From Nitrosopumilus ureiphilus (GTDB taxonomy: Archaea; Thermoproteota; Nitrososphaeria; Nitrososphaerales; Nitrosopumilaceae): a stretch of DNA of 64,000 nucleotides. Shown here one piece after another: positions 8,726 through 18,008 of the stretch. The notes under the pieces are model-generated. The model worked only from the letters and a program-made list of their open reading frames with translations. It had not been told where the DNA came from and did not search any database. The stretch covers positions 1-64,000 of the forward strand of contig NZ_CP026995.1 in assembly GCF_013407185.1 (NCBI RefSeq). Reading direction: 5' to 3'. A program made the translations under genes and the position numbers. How positions within the stretch are numbered: position 1 is the stretch's first letter; the number at the start of each line of letters is the position of its first letter.

Positions 8726-9391
8726 TCAGGTTCTTATTATATCTGAATGTAAGATATCATAAGCCCTTGATGCATCCTTTTCATTTAGAATGATAATGAT
8801 ACTATCTTGGCTGAAAAATGCATTTACAAGCTCAATTCCGTTTGCATGCAATACCTCGGCAACATAAGAGACCACATCTGATTGGTTTTGTGTATTAGGT
8901 ATTGAGATTCTAATCTTTGCAAGACCTGTACTGAACATATCATCCCTACTTGGAACATTACTGAAAATTTGTCTAATATCCTCCAAATCTTCCGTAAGGA
9001 ATCTAAAAGAATCAGATAATCGAAAAAACTCATAATTGTTAGTAATCTTTGAGAATTTATCTAAAATGGCCATGGGATCCATTTCATCTGATTCTTTAAC
9101 TGAAAATTTAATGTCCATAATTCCATCAGTTAATACCAATCTAGCATTTTTCAAAACTGATTCATCTCTAACCTCTTCTTTAATTTCAAATGAATCTGCA
9201 TATCGCTTTATTGCAACTACTACTGTATTGAGATTAACAGAATTTCCCAGAATTTTTTCAATCTCTGGTTGAATCTTTACAGCTAATGCTGTATAGTTTA
9301 TCAGATCCATTTTCATACAATCATAAATTGAGCGATTTCTGGTAATGATCACCCTTACAATCTCAGGAATAGACATACTAGCAACTCTCAT
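8726..9391 (-). CDS. Conserved archaeal protein, ACT-like regulatory domain at C-terminus
   Basis: This is a soluble protein of 221 residues. The C-terminal half contains TGLAKIRISIPNTQNQ and VLHANGIELVNAFFSQDSIIIIL, which looks like an ACT-type ligand-binding domain (beta-alpha-beta-beta). The N-terminal 75 residues look like a winged-helix-type unit (SIPEIVRVII...DLINYTALAVKI). The function is unknown and an amino-acid-sensing regulatory role is only a guess. The ATG at 9391 was preferred over the TTG directly before it. It is divergent from hsp20. Confidence 0.55.
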   Translation of the reverse strand: MRVASMSIPEIVRVIITRNRSIYDCMKMDLINYTALAVKIQPEIEKILGNSVNLNTVVVAIKRYADSFEIKEEVRDESVLKNARLVLTDGIMDIKFSVKESDEMDPMAILDKFSKITNNYEFFRLSDSFRFLTEDLEDIRQIFSNVPSRDDMFSTGLAKIRISIPNTQNQSDVVSYVAEVLHANGIELVNAFFSQDSIIIILNEKDASRAYDILHSDIIRT

Positions 9392-9457
9392 CAAAGATTA
9401 TTATATTATGTCAATTATAATAGGATTATGTAAGAAATCAAGGAAATTATAATAATC

Positions 9458-9466
9458 TTTATATAA
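9458..9466 (+). promoter_or_regulatory. Probable TATA box of hsp20
   Basis: TTTATATAA matches the archaeal box A. Transcription about 25 bases downstream would begin near 9487, leaving a leader of about ten bases. The following stretch (GTCATATATATTAC) is also AT-rich, so the exact box is uncertain. Confidence 0.5.
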
Positions 9467-9496
9467 TGTCATATATATTACATAGTATAGGTGAAT

Positions 9497-9997
9497 ATGA
9501 CAATGTTCTTTGATAGTGAATTTGATAGAATCTTCAAGAGAATGTCAAACTCTTTTTTTAACATAGATGACATTTTTGAGGAATTCAAGGGTAATGGTTC
9601 TACCTCTGGTCCATATTATTATGGATATACAATGACCGTTGGTCCAGATGGAAAACCTGTTGTAAAGGAGTATGGAAATGTCAAACCAGGCCTTCTCCCA
9701 ACTTCTGATACACGAGAACCAGTAGTCGATACTATTGTCGATGAAAAAGAAAAAGTAGTAAAACTCATAGCTGAGATGCCAGGAGTTGAAAAAACTGACG
9801 TCAAAATTGTTGTTGAAAACAAGATTGTAGATCTTTCTGCAGAACATGATCAAAAGAAATATCATGCAAAAGTTCCAGTTCAACAAAAAATTGATGAGAA
9901 CTCTGCAAAGGCTTCTTACAAAAATGGAGTTTTAGAAATACTCTTCAAGTTAATTGAAGAAGAAAAACCAAAAGGTAAAACGGTGGAGGTTGAATAA
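9497..9997 (+). CDS. hsp20: Small heat-shock protein, Hsp20/alpha-crystallin family
   Basis: This roughly 166-residue protein has an N-terminal Phe-rich region (FDSEFDRIFKRM), a GPYYYGYTMTVGPDGKP segment, and an alpha-crystallin domain from about residue 78 (EKEKVVKLIAEMPGVEKTD) to KNGVLEILFKL. Such proteins hold unfolding clients for ATP-dependent machines. No clear I-X-I C-terminal motif is visible, the tail ending in KTVEVE. The start could be GTG 9491 or ATG 9497. I prefer ATG because an AGGTGA stretch precedes it. It is 26 bases upstream of cdc48 and probably cotranscribed. Confidence 0.88.
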   Translation: MTMFFDSEFDRIFKRMSNSFFNIDDIFEEFKGNGSTSGPYYYGYTMTVGPDGKPVVKEYGNVKPGLLPTSDTREPVVDTIVDEKEKVVKLIAEMPGVEKTDVKIVVENKIVDLSAEHDQKKYHAKVPVQQKIDENSAKASYKNGVLEILFKLIEEEKPKGKTVEVE

Positions 9998-10017
9998 ACC
10001 TCCTAAATTTTTGAGGT
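9985..10017 (+). promoter_or_regulatory. Possible RNA switch between hsp20 and cdc48 (competing hairpins over the ribosome-binding site)
   Basis: GGAGGTT (9985-9991) can pair perfectly with AACCTCC (9997-10003) across a five-base loop that contains the hsp20 stop codon. The same ACCTC (9998-10002) can instead pair with GAGGT (10013-10017), the Shine-Dalgarno sequence of cdc48, across a ten-base loop. The two pairings exclude one another. The sequences are directly visible, while a regulatory effect is inferred. Confidence 0.45.
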
Positions 10018-10023
10018 AATGAT

Positions 10024-12165
10024 ATGAGTGAAATTGTTTTAAAAATAGATGAAATTCCACAACAACATGTTGGAAAAGGTAGAGCAATTGTTGATCCTAA
10101 AATTATTGAGGATCAAAAATGGAATACTGGCCAAATATTAGAATTAACATATAACAAGAAAACACATGTAAAACTTTGGCCAGGTGCACCTGAAGAGTAT
10201 GGTGCAGGAATAATCAAAGTAGATGGAATGACAAGACAAAATATAGGTGCAGGAATAGGCGATAAAATTTCATTAAAATCAGTTGAAGCTGAAAATGCAG
10301 AACAGATTGTTTTGTCCCCAACTGAAAAAATTTCAGCTGAAGGGTTACAAGAATACATGATTTACAATTATCTAAATCATGTCTTTACAACCGGAGATTC
10401 GGTATCTTTGAATACACAGATGGGCGGACGAGTTCAATTTATTGTAACTAGTACCAAACCATCAAAACCAGTACTTGTTACTGAAAATACAGTATTCAAA
10501 CTTGGTTCAATGACTAAAGCAGTTGATGTATCTGTTCCAAGAATTACATACGATGAACTTGGAGGCCTAAAACATGAGGTGCTAAAGATTCGTGAGATGG
10601 TTGAATTACCAATGAGACATCCTGAGTTGTTTGAAAAAATAGGAGTAGAGGCACCAAAGGGTGTGTTGCTATATGGTCCACCTGGAACTGGAAAAACCCT
10701 ACTTGCAAAAGCAGTAGCTGGAGAAACCAATGCCCATTTCATTTCACTTAGCGGTCCAGAAATTATGGGAAAATACTATGGAGAAAGTGAGGAGAAAATT
10801 AGAGAAATATTCTCACAAGCTGAAGAAAACTCACCCAGTATTATTTTCATAGATGAGATTGATTCTATTGCTCCAAAGAGAGATGAGGTATCAGGCGAAG
10901 TTGAGAAGAGAATAGTTTCACAACTATTGACATTAATGGATGGAATGAAGTCCCGAGGAAAAGTTGTAGTAATTGCAGCTACCAACAGACCAGATTCAAT
11001 TGATCCTGCACTTAGAAGACCTGGTAGATTTGATAGAGAAATAGAAATTGGAATTCCTGATACTGAGGGAAGATTTGACATTCTCTCAATTCATACACGT
11101 GGAATGCCAATTGATGAAAAAGTAGATCTTAAACAAATCTCAAAGATCACACATGGATTTGTAGGAGCTGATTTAGAGATTTTATCCAAAGAGGCAGCAA
11201 TGAGATCTCTTCGTAGAATTCTTCCTGAGATTGATCTTGATGAAGAAAAAATCTCATCAGAGATTCTTCAAAAGATCCAAATTACAAGTGAAGATTTTAG
11301 AGATGCATTAAAAGAAGTAAGACCAAGTGCACTAAGAGAAGTCCAAGTTCAAATTCCCGATGTTAGTTGGGATGACGTTGGAGGATTAGACAAACTAAAA
11401 GAAGAACTTTTGGAGGCAGTTGAATGGCCTATGAAATACAAAGAAGCATTTGATTATGTTGATGTAGAATCTCCAAAGGGGATACTACTCCATGGTCCAC
11501 CTGGAACTGGTAAAACTTTGATTGCAAAAGCACTTGCAAAAACGACAGAGTCTAACTTTATCAGTATTAAGGGTCCTGAACTACTTTCCAAATGGGTTGG
11601 TGAATCTGAAAAAGGAGTGAGAGAAATTTTCAGAAAAGCACGACAAGCAGCACCATGTATAATCTTCTTAGATGAAGTTGATGCGCTTGTACCACGAAGA
11701 GGTAGTGGAGATTCAGGTTCACATGTAACAGAAAATGTAGTCTCTCAAATTTTAACTGAAATTGATGGACTTGAAGAATTACACAACGTATTGATAATTG
11801 GTGCAACAAACCGATTAGATATCGTTGATGAAGCACTTCTAAGACCAGGAAGATTCGATAGAATCATCGAAGTTCCAAATCCTGATGCAAAAGGAAGACA
11901 ACATATCTTTGAGATTCATACCAAAAAGAAACCCCTTGCTAGTGATGTAGACATAATAAAACTAGTTGAACTAACCGATGGCTTTAGTGGTGCAGAAATT
12001 GCAGCCGTTGCAAACAGAGCAGCAATAACTGCTTTGAAGAGATATGTCAGTGGAAAATCTCAAAATGTTAAAGAGATCAAGATCACTCAAGAAGATCTGA
12101 TTGATTCAATCGATAAGGTAAGGCCTCAAAAAAAGGAAGCATCTATCCCTCAATCCATAAAATAG
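10024..12165 (+). CDS. cdc48: CDC48/VAT-type AAA+ ATPase with two ATPase domains
   Basis: This 713-residue hexameric unfoldase has the double-psi-barrel N-domain (about 1-170), then two AAA modules. Each has Walker A GPPGTGKT (about 218 and 492), Walker B IIFIDEID or IIFLDEVD, and the RPGRFDR arginine-finger region. It unfolds proteins for degradation or disassembly. The C-terminus ends in QSIK, with no HbYX proteasome-docking motif visible. A good GAGGT ribosome-binding site sits seven bases before the ATG. Its place behind hsp20 suggests joint protein-quality-control expression. Confidence 0.95.
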   Translation: MSEIVLKIDEIPQQHVGKGRAIVDPKIIEDQKWNTGQILELTYNKKTHVKLWPGAPEEYGAGIIKVDGMTRQNIGAGIGDKISLKSVEAENAEQIVLSPTEKISAEGLQEYMIYNYLNHVFTTGDSVSLNTQMGGRVQFIVTSTKPSKPVLVTENTVFKLGSMTKAVDVSVPRITYDELGGLKHEVLKIREMVELPMRHPELFEKIGVEAPKGVLLYGPPGTGKTLLAKAVAGETNAHFISLSGPEIMGKYYGESEEKIREIFSQAEENSPSIIFIDEIDSIAPKRDEVSGEVEKRIVSQLLTLMDGMKSRGKVVVIAATNRPDSIDPALRRPGRFDREIEIGIPDTEGRFDILSIHTRGMPIDEKVDLKQISKITHGFVGADLEILSKEAAMRSLRRILPEIDLDEEKISSEILQKIQITSEDFRDALKEVRPSALREVQVQIPDVSWDDVGGLDKLKEELLEAVEWPMKYKEAFDYVDVESPKGILLHGPPGTGKTLIAKALAKTTESNFISIKGPELLSKWVGESEKGVREIFRKARQAAPCIIFLDEVDALVPRRGSGDSGSHVTENVVSQILTEIDGLEELHNVLIIGATNRLDIVDEALLRPGRFDRIIEVPNPDAKGRQHIFEIHTKKKPLASDVDIIKLVELTDGFSGAEIAAVANRAAITALKRYVSGKSQNVKEIKITQEDLIDSIDKVRPQKKEASIPQSIK

Positions 12166-12195
12166 TCTAAATACTAAGGGTGATGAGACAAATCA

Positions 12196-12414
12196 ATGAA
12201 ACTGTATCTTGACTTTAATCCATGCCAAGAGTGCAATACTATGATGGCAGAATTGAGTAGTCCTGAGATGTTATTTGCTGATGAAAAAACTAGAGCAGAT
12301 GAATCAGCAAAGTTTCTTAGACATCTAACATACAACCATAACGAAGTAGTTCAAGCAGTAATGGAAGATCTTCCTAAACAAAAGAAAGATCAAGAGCCTG
12401 ATTTCTACAAATAA
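12196..12414 (+). CDS. Small conserved hypothetical protein
   Basis: This is a 72-residue acidic protein with a single CQEC pair near residue 10 and a helical remainder containing HLTYNHNEVVQAV. It does not resemble a known family. It lies 30 bases after cdc48 on the same strand and may be read from the same transcript. Confidence 0.5.
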   Translation: MKLYLDFNPCQECNTMMAELSSPEMLFADEKTRADESAKFLRHLTYNHNEVVQAVMEDLPKQKKDQEPDFYK

Positions 12415-12487
12415 CTCTCTTTTTCATTCTTAGAAATTAATAATCATATTCATATACAAAATTATTCTAGTTTGTCTGAGAAAAAAA

Positions 12488-12922
12488 ATGAAAACTGGTC
12501 TAATTTTTGGTTTAAGTATAATGATTCTCTTAGCAAGTATTTCATTTGCTTTAGCAATTGAAGCAGAACAAGAACCAGAACCTCCGGAAATTCCGGAACC
12601 TTCTCCAGAACCAGAACCCATTCGTATGCCGGAACCTGCGCCCGCACCAGCACCATTTCCAAGAGAATCTGAATCAGAAAAAGTAAAACGATTGACTGAA
12701 GAAAACGATAAACTAAAACAAGAAAACACCAATCTTCAAGGAGAGATATCCACTCTAAAAAATGAAAAGATAAGATTACAAGAGGAGATATCAGAACTAA
12801 ATGATGCTATCACAAGTCTTAAAGAAATCATAATGGAGCAAATACGTGTAATTATAGATTTGGCAAACAGATTAAAAGATGTATTATTTGAAAAAATATT
12901 TTCTCCTACAATTAACTTGTAG
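12488..12922 (+). CDS. Exported Pro/Glu-rich coiled-coil protein
   Basis: This is a 144-residue protein. A signal peptide (about 1-24, ending ALA) is followed by a Pro/Glu/Ala-rich stretch (about 27-57) made of PEP-type repeats, then a heptad coiled coil (about 60-110) rich in Glu, Lys and Leu. It ends in a hydrophobic segment (IIMEQIRVIIDLANRL). It could be a cell-surface spacer or fibre. No enzymatic motif is present. The matching open frame on the other strand is only a low-complexity shadow. Confidence 0.6.
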   Translation: MKTGLIFGLSIMILLASISFALAIEAEQEPEPPEIPEPSPEPEPIRMPEPAPAPAPFPRESESEKVKRLTEENDKLKQENTNLQGEISTLKNEKIRLQEEISELNDAITSLKEIIMEQIRVIIDLANRLKDVLFEKIFSPTINL

Positions 12923-12938
12923 GATTTTTTTGAATTAT

Positions 12939-13859
12939 CTACTCAATTAGCTTTAATGTTTTCTTAATCAAGACAGCTCTGTTTCTTATTGTAACATCAC
13001 TGACTCCAGATTCCACTGAAAATTTCTTTTGACTAATTTTTTCACCATTTATTATACATGCAAGGTATAATGAAGCAGCAGCCTGTGCTACGGGGTGTTT
13101 TCCAGCAGTAATATCTTCTTTCTCACATCGTTTTAGTATCTCAAATGCATCTCGTTTGGTTTTTTCTTTCAAATTCATATTGTTTGAAATTTTTGAGATA
13201 AACGATGAAGTGTTGTATTGATTAAGACTCAATTCAAGCTTTTTGATTATGGTTCTCAAATCTCGGGAAAGTATTCTTCTTTCAACGTTTCCAGCACCAG
13301 CAACATCATCTAATGTTCTGGGTATGTTATTTTCTCTACATGCTGCATACAATGAGGCAGAAACCAATGACGCCATTGTTCTCCCTCTAGTTAATTTTGC
13401 ATTAACTGCTTTTCTGTAAATATAGGCAGCATTTTCGACAACATTATCTGGGATTCCTAGCTTTGTTTTCATTCCATGAAGTAATGTAAAGGCCTTGCTT
13501 AATGCAGCAGTCCTTCTTGATTTACTTCTTTGATCCCATGTTCGTAATCTATTGAATTCATATTTTGTTTTATTGGATAATGCTTTTCCAGTAGAATCTC
13601 TATTGGTGCCAATTACAGTTGATAATCCTTTGTCATTCATTGTTAATGACGTTGCAGGACCTGTTCTTGCTAACTTCATAAAGTCTTCCTGAGTGTAACC
13701 ATTGCTTTCATATGATACGTCAGACATGTTTTGCACTAGAATAAGACCGCAACCCCCACAAACAATTTCTCCTCTTTCAGAATCTGTTATTGCAGGGTAG
13801 GTTTTGCAAGTATCTAGTTCACACTTGACATCATAATCATTTGAATAATTTTCTAACAC
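12939..13859 (-). CDS. tfb: Transcription initiation factor IIB (TFB)
   Basis: This 306-residue basal factor recruits RNA polymerase to TBP-bound promoters. An N-terminal zinc ribbon is visible, but the first cysteine pair is spaced C-X4-C (CELDTC) rather than CXXC, and the second is CGGCG. The B-reader region includes TGPATSLTMNDKG. Two cyclin-like repeats follow (about 110-200 and 205-300), with ARGR/RGRTMASLVSASLYAACRE and HPVAQAAASLYLACI. The start codon is GTG. A second TFB lies at 17045-17950. Confidence 0.93.
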   Translation of the reverse strand: MLENYSNDYDVKCELDTCKTYPAITDSERGEIVCGGCGLILVQNMSDVSYESNGYTQEDFMKLARTGPATSLTMNDKGLSTVIGTNRDSTGKALSNKTKYEFNRLRTWDQRSKSRRTAALSKAFTLLHGMKTKLGIPDNVVENAAYIYRKAVNAKLTRGRTMASLVSASLYAACRENNIPRTLDDVAGAGNVERRILSRDLRTIIKKLELSLNQYNTSSFISKISNNMNLKEKTKRDAFEILKRCEKEDITAGKHPVAQAAASLYLACIINGEKISQKKFSVESGVSDVTIRNRAVLIKKTLKLIE

Positions 13860-14036
13860 TACTAGTAACTATTAGTGGTTATAAAATAAAAGGAGATTGT
13901 TTCAGGTAATTTTGTATTAAAATTATAACATTGCAAACCAAAAATTCCTAGAATCTCTTTAAAATTAACTTGTTAATTGTAATACAATACACATTGTAAT
14001 AAATGTTAAAAATGAAAAATAATTTTTTTGAATAAT

Positions 14037-14228
14037 CTATTTTCTAATTGATTCTAAAGAATGTCCACGGTTTGTAATCATTTGAATAACTGCTTCAATT
14101 GTATAATCAATTCCGTGCTCTTCTTCAAAATGATTTCTTAATTTTTCGATTAGTCCTACAGTTTTTTCTCCATCTAGGATAAATTCACACTCAAAACCAT
14201 AGTCATCACATCTTAGTTTAAGGGTCAT
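14037..14228 (-). CDS. DUF1059-like small protein
   Basis: This 63-residue protein carries LRCDDYGFECEF near the start and RNHFEEEHGID in the middle. This Cys/His arrangement resembles the DUF1059 small zinc-binding family. The function of the family is unknown. It stands alone between the tfb gene and the fluoride-channel gene. Confidence 0.6.
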   Translation of the reverse strand: MTLKLRCDDYGFECEFILDGEKTVGLIEKLRNHFEEEHGIDYTIEAVIQMITNRGHSLESIRK

Positions 14229-14361
14229 TTATCTGGAAAAATAATTGAACCTATAAAAACCATAGACATGTATCTCTACATTAAAACAAAATTAGGCATA
14301 AATTCAACCTAAATTTACCAAATAATACACTAATTATTTAGATTAATTTATGGAATAATAT

Positions 14362-14742
14362 ATGAAAGGTTTAGAATTTTTTCTACTTGCTATAGGCTCT
14401 GTACTTGGAGCATTTTTAAGATACAAACTTACTGAATCCCCATTATTATTCAATACATTACCTCTCAATGTTTTGTTAGTCAATGTTATAGGAGCGTTTA
14501 TTCTTGGAGCATTTGTTATAGTATCAGAACAATGGAATCTTGATGGAAAATATTCTTTATTTGCAGCAGTAGGATTTTGTGGATCGTTAACAACAATGTC
14601 TTCATTTGCACTTGATTCTGAAAATCTTCTTGAAAACAGTCATTATGGAACACTCTTAATCAATGCTTTTGCCAATGTCAGCTTTTCAATTATAGCATTA
14701 TTTGGAGGAAAATTCTTTATGAGTGCAATTATTAATAATTAA
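14362..14742 (+). CDS. crcB: Fluoride ion channel (Fluc/CrcB)
   Basis: This 126-residue protein has four membrane helices and exports toxic fluoride as a dual-topology dimer. Family motifs are clear: GSVLGAFLRYKL near residue 12, LLVNVIGAFILG near 38, and GFCGSLTTMSSF near 73. The length is normal. Only one copy is present here, so a homodimer is expected unless another gene lies elsewhere. I see no fluoride riboswitch in the upstream region. Confidence 0.88.
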   Translation: MKGLEFFLLAIGSVLGAFLRYKLTESPLLFNTLPLNVLLVNVIGAFILGAFVIVSEQWNLDGKYSLFAAVGFCGSLTTMSSFALDSENLLENSHYGTLLINAFANVSFSIIALFGGKFFMSAIINN

Positions 14743-14747
14743 TAGAA

Positions 14748-14978
14748 ATGGTCTACTCATATCAAATTGTAAAATTTCAAACCATATCTTTTGTTCAAGG
14801 AACTCATTGGTCACAGTCAGTTGGTGAAAAAGGAATTCTTTACAAATCCCTCAAAGATCCATTTTCAAAGATTATTGTCCAATCATCTAATGGTTCAAAA
14901 AAATTATACCATGTTCCAAAAGATAGAACAGTTGTAGTAACTAATGATACTGTTCATTTTCTAGGTGAATTGGCTTGA
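14748..14978 (+). CDS. Small hypothetical protein after crcB
   Basis: The 76-residue product is rich in beta-forming residues (KIIVQSSNGSKKLYHVPKDRTVVV) and resembles no family that I know. It starts five bases after the crcB stop and is probably cotranscribed. Its stop directly abuts the converging 14979-15251 gene. Confidence 0.5.
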   Translation: MVYSYQIVKFQTISFVQGTHWSQSVGEKGILYKSLKDPFSKIIVQSSNGSKKLYHVPKDRTVVVTNDTVHFLGELA

Positions 14979-15251
14979 CTATGTAAAAAATTTGTCTACT
15001 TGATCTCTGTATTTTAGAGCAACCTTTCCGAAATCTGCAAAATCTTCTGCAGTTGGATATTTCATTTTCATTGCAAATTGATTTACAAATACAGATAACG
15101 CACTGCCGATAATTAGACTGTAAACTCCATCAGCTACATTATTTGAATATGGAAATGCAACTTTGATAAATGGCAAGTATGTCTCAGTTTGGGAAATCAT
15201 TAACTTGATATGTTTTTCAACATACTCTTCGATATCAGCTGGAATTGCCAT
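14979..15251 (-). CDS. Small hypothetical protein
   Basis: This is a 90-residue, mostly helical protein with a partly hydrophobic centre (VYSLIIGSALSVFVNQFAMKM), perhaps an amphipathic or membrane-associated helix. No family was recognised. It converges on the preceding small gene with no intergenic space. Confidence 0.5.
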   Translation of the reverse strand: MAIPADIEEYVEKHIKLMISQTETYLPFIKVAFPYSNNVADGVYSLIIGSALSVFVNQFAMKMKYPTAEDFADFGKVALKYRDQVDKFFT

Positions 15252-15352
15252 ATTCTTACTTGAATTGATTTCTTATAAATAGAACTTTAATTCTTAGGCG
15301 TGATAAATTCCAAAACCTGTAATTTTTCAAAAATATTTAGCCTTTACTAAAT

Positions 15353-15562
15353 TCACCTTACAATTTGGGCTAGATACTTTTCCTTTCCCTTTCTACTTCT
15401 AGGTAAACATCGTAGTTGACTTTTACAACAAGGACAAACAATCCCATCAATTTCTATAAATATCTCACAATAATTGCATCTTTTTTGTCCAGCAGCATAT
15501 CTGCCAATCTGTGATGGTTTGAAAGCCTTGTATTTTTTGCATTCACCTATACAATAAGCCAT
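15353..15562 (-). CDS. Small Cys-rich zinc-ribbon protein
   Basis: This is a basic protein of about 69 residues with CIGEC near the start, CNYC near the middle and CPCC plus a later Cys. This suggests a zinc-binding treble or ribbon fold. Basic residues (RSRKGKEK) at the C-terminus would suit nucleic-acid binding. ATG 15562 was preferred to the TTG one codon upstream. The function is unknown. Confidence 0.6.
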   Translation of the reverse strand: MAYCIGECKKYKAFKPSQIGRYAAGQKRCNYCEIFIEIDGIVCPCCKSQLRCLPRSRKGKEKYLAQIVR

Positions 15563-15669
15563 CAATGAAGACTAAAATTATCAAAAAGATAAAATGTTTG
15601 ATTGCACTGCACTCACTTTTAGGAAATATTATAAAATAAAATTTATACCGCTAATTTCATTTTTTATTA

Positions 15670-15969
15670 TTGCTTGAATTAGACAAAAAAGTATTTGGAA
15701 AAATAACTACTAAAGAAATTATTGGTTCTGATCCACCTGAAATTCCTGATACCAAAGATAATCTTGAACAGGAACTTGTAACTTTACTTGCAGAATTAGA
15801 ATCAACCCCAAAAGAGAATCTCGAAAAATTGTTAGAAGAGCAAAAAATTGCAGAATCTCACATTAACAGTAGACCTGGCGCAATGGCTTTAGCTCAAAAT
15901 AAAATAAAGCTATTCAATGAATATAGCGAAAAATACACTCAAAAAATTAAAGAAAAACTAGAATCTTAG
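15670..15969 (+). CDS. Small helical hypothetical protein
   Basis: This is a 99-residue acidic, helical protein containing LEQELVTLLAELE and a second amphipathic helix. No family was recognised. It starts with TTG. Its 3' end overlaps the converging 15966-16916 gene by four bases. Confidence 0.45.
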   Translation: MLELDKKVFGKITTKEIIGSDPPEIPDTKDNLEQELVTLLAELESTPKENLEKLLEEQKIAESHINSRPGAMALAQNKIKLFNEYSEKYTQKIKEKLES

Positions 15970-16916
15970 AGTTTTTTCTTTTTTGGGCGTTTTTTACTAG
16001 AATTTTGTTTTTTCCTAATTAGTAATGATATGATGGCCCCTGCAGGAATTCCTATAATTGTTCCAAGGCTCACATAGGGAGCAATAAAGAAACTCCCAAT
16101 CCAAATTCCTCCATCTGTAGTTAATTCCATAAATGTTCTAGGTCGCAAAACTACTGAAACTGTCTGTGAATCTTCTTTGTTTAATCCAACATCATCTGTA
16201 TATGTTACAATGATTTGAAATGGAAGCTTGTATTCTATATTTACTTCATCAATTGGTGTAATGATTCTCGATGTAATTGCTACAGCCATATTTTTTTCTA
16301 TTTTTGAAAACGTATGCAATGTTTCTCCTCTAAATTCAATGTCTTTTGGAGGAATTATCTTTATTCTGACATTTGTAATATCAATGTCTTTTGATAATAC
16401 TTCAGTTTCTATTGGAAACTCTGCATTTGAAAAAATTGACTCAGGCATTTTTGTGTGTATGGTTACACTTGGGCCTTCCTTTATTGTAATTGGAATTGCA
16501 ATGTCGTGAAAAAATGGAGATTGTGGTGTTTTATTATTTGCAACAAGAACATGAGAATATTTTAGATTGAGAAAATGAACCCCTAAACTAGCATCATTAG
16601 GAATTTGTAAATTGATATTTTCACCATATGATCCTCCCTGAGTAAGTCTATCCAAAGTAATTCTATCTGACGGCTCTATGATTAATGTCGGAATTGCTGA
16701 TAGTGAAAATCCAAATGATATGTCCTCTTTATTTTCCCACCCATTATTTTTAATTAAAATTGAGATAACTCCCTCTCTTCCAGATACTATCTCTTCAGGA
16801 TATGTAATTTGAATATCCATCCCTCCTTCCAGATTCTGTGTAATGGTCTCTGCATAAATTTCTGGAAATAACACAAAGACTCCAATTAGTAGGGGAATAA
16901 TCCAGATAAACTTCAT
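15966..16916 (-). CDS. Exported, membrane-anchored beta-domain protein
   Basis: About 316 residues from the ATG at 16916, which begins directly at the signal peptide (MKFIWIIPLLIGVFV). Two immunoglobulin-like beta domains appear to follow (QITYPEEIVSGREGVISILIKNNG and FPIETEVLSKDIDITNVRI). A transmembrane helix (about 285-308) and a very basic tail (KKRPKKKKL) end it, so most of the protein faces outside. This resembles archaeal surface proteins related to S-layer accessory proteins. The specific role is unknown. An upstream ATG at 16979 would add 21 non-signal residues. Confidence 0.6.
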   Translation of the reverse strand: MKFIWIIPLLIGVFVLFPEIYAETITQNLEGGMDIQITYPEEIVSGREGVISILIKNNGWENKEDISFGFSLSAIPTLIIEPSDRITLDRLTQGGSYGENINLQIPNDASLGVHFLNLKYSHVLVANNKTPQSPFFHDIAIPITIKEGPSVTIHTKMPESIFSNAEFPIETEVLSKDIDITNVRIKIIPPKDIEFRGETLHTFSKIEKNMAVAITSRIITPIDEVNIEYKLPFQIIVTYTDDVGLNKEDSQTVSVVLRPRTFMELTTDGGIWIGSFFIAPYVSLGTIIGIPAGAIISLLIRKKQNSSKKRPKKKKL

Positions 16917-17044
16917 AGTCTTACTTTGAATTATCCAATAATGACTATTCAGTATTATTGTTAGCCTCAAATTTGGCATGAAATTTCAAGAAAAAAACTT
17001 GTTGATTCATAAATACCATGAATTCTAGGATTCTAGAAATAATT

Positions 17045-17950
17045 ATGGTAAGCAAAGGTAAAGATCTATGCCCTAGATGCGCACAAGGAAAACTAGTTAC
17101 TGATAATGAATCAGGAGAAATGTTTTGCTCAAAGTGTGGATTTGTAATTACTGAAAAACTACAAGAGGCAGGACCTGAATGGAGGTCCTTTACCCAAGAT
17201 GAAGGTGGAAATAAAGCAAGAGCTGGTGCACCAACGTCACTCACAATGCATGACATGGGTCTTGCAACAATTATCAATCCTGTAAACAAAGATGCATCTG
17301 GCAGACCACTTACAGCGTCTATGAAAAGTACTATTGAAAGACTAAGGACTTGGGATAGTAGAAGTCAAGTTCATGAACCAGTTGATAGAAATTTTCGACA
17401 GGCATTTAGCGAATTAAACAGACTAAAAGACAAACTAACAATATCTGATGCAGTAATTGAAAAAGCAGCCTACATTTACAGAAAAGCACTAGAGAAAGGT
17501 CTAGTTCGAGGTCGTTCCATTTCAGCTTTGATGGCATCCGCCCTTTATGCTGCATGTCGTGATACTGAAACTCCAAGGAATCTCAAAGATGTAGAGCAAG
17601 CAGCTAATATCAAAAGAAAGGATATTGCAAGATGTTACAGATTACTAGTCAAAGAACTTGATTTGAAGATGCCAGTAACTGATTCAATTCAATGTGTTGC
17701 AAGAATCGCAAGCAGAATTGGAATTGCTGAGAAAACAAAAAGATACGCAACAAAGGTGCTTAAAATGGCTCAAGACAATGAAGTCTCAGCTGGAAAAGAT
17801 CCTATGGGGTTGGCAGCTGCCGCGTTGTATCTTTCTTGTGTGAAAAACGGTGAGGACAAGACTCAGCGTGATATTGCCGAAGCTGCAAATGTTACTGAAG
17901 TTACTATTAGGAATAGGTACAAGGGTCTCAAAGAATCACTTGATCTGTAA
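17045..17950 (+). CDS. tfb: Transcription initiation factor IIB (TFB), second copy
   Basis: This TFB of about 301 residues has a canonical zinc ribbon (CPRC...CSKCG) followed by EWRSFTQDE and GAPTSLTMHDMGL, the B-reader/linker region. Two cyclin repeats follow (VRGRSISALMASALYAACRD; DPMGLAAAALYLSCV). I chose ATG 17045 because it begins just ahead of the ribbon. An ATG at 17018 would add nine residues. The standard zinc ligands make this the more typical of the two TFBs in the window. Confidence 0.93.
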   Translation: MVSKGKDLCPRCAQGKLVTDNESGEMFCSKCGFVITEKLQEAGPEWRSFTQDEGGNKARAGAPTSLTMHDMGLATIINPVNKDASGRPLTASMKSTIERLRTWDSRSQVHEPVDRNFRQAFSELNRLKDKLTISDAVIEKAAYIYRKALEKGLVRGRSISALMASALYAACRDTETPRNLKDVEQAANIKRKDIARCYRLLVKELDLKMPVTDSIQCVARIASRIGIAEKTKRYATKVLKMAQDNEVSAGKDPMGLAAAALYLSCVKNGEDKTQRDIAEAANVTEVTIRNRYKGLKESLDL

Positions 17951-17970
17951 TCTATTTTCTTTGAGAATCT

Positions 17971-18006
17971 TCAGTTGGTTTAACAAATCCACCCTCAACT
18001 GATTCA
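17971..18006 (-). repeat. 36-bp repeat copy beyond the antiporter stop codon
   Basis: These bases match 18058-18093 with one mismatch, offset by 87 bases (29 codons). Read on the minus strand they continue the antiporter frame after its TAA as NESVEGGFVKPTEDSQRK and a TAG at 17952-17954. This suggests a former or optional longer tail. Confidence 0.85.
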
Positions 18007-18008
18007 TT

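Noticed and set aside
8824-9272. Open frames overlapping the ACT-like protein
   Set aside because: They lie inside the longer, conserved-looking frame and lack starts or motifs of their own.
12430-12732. An open frame on the minus strand opposite the Pro/Glu-rich exported protein
   Set aside because: It is rich in Gly/Ser because of the repetitive coding on the plus strand. The plus-strand protein has a signal peptide and coiled coil, so the other is a shadow.
14229-14361. Fluoride riboswitch before crcB
   Set aside because: The sequence lacks the GC-rich pseudoknot segments of the motif. It is only AT-rich promoter-like DNA.
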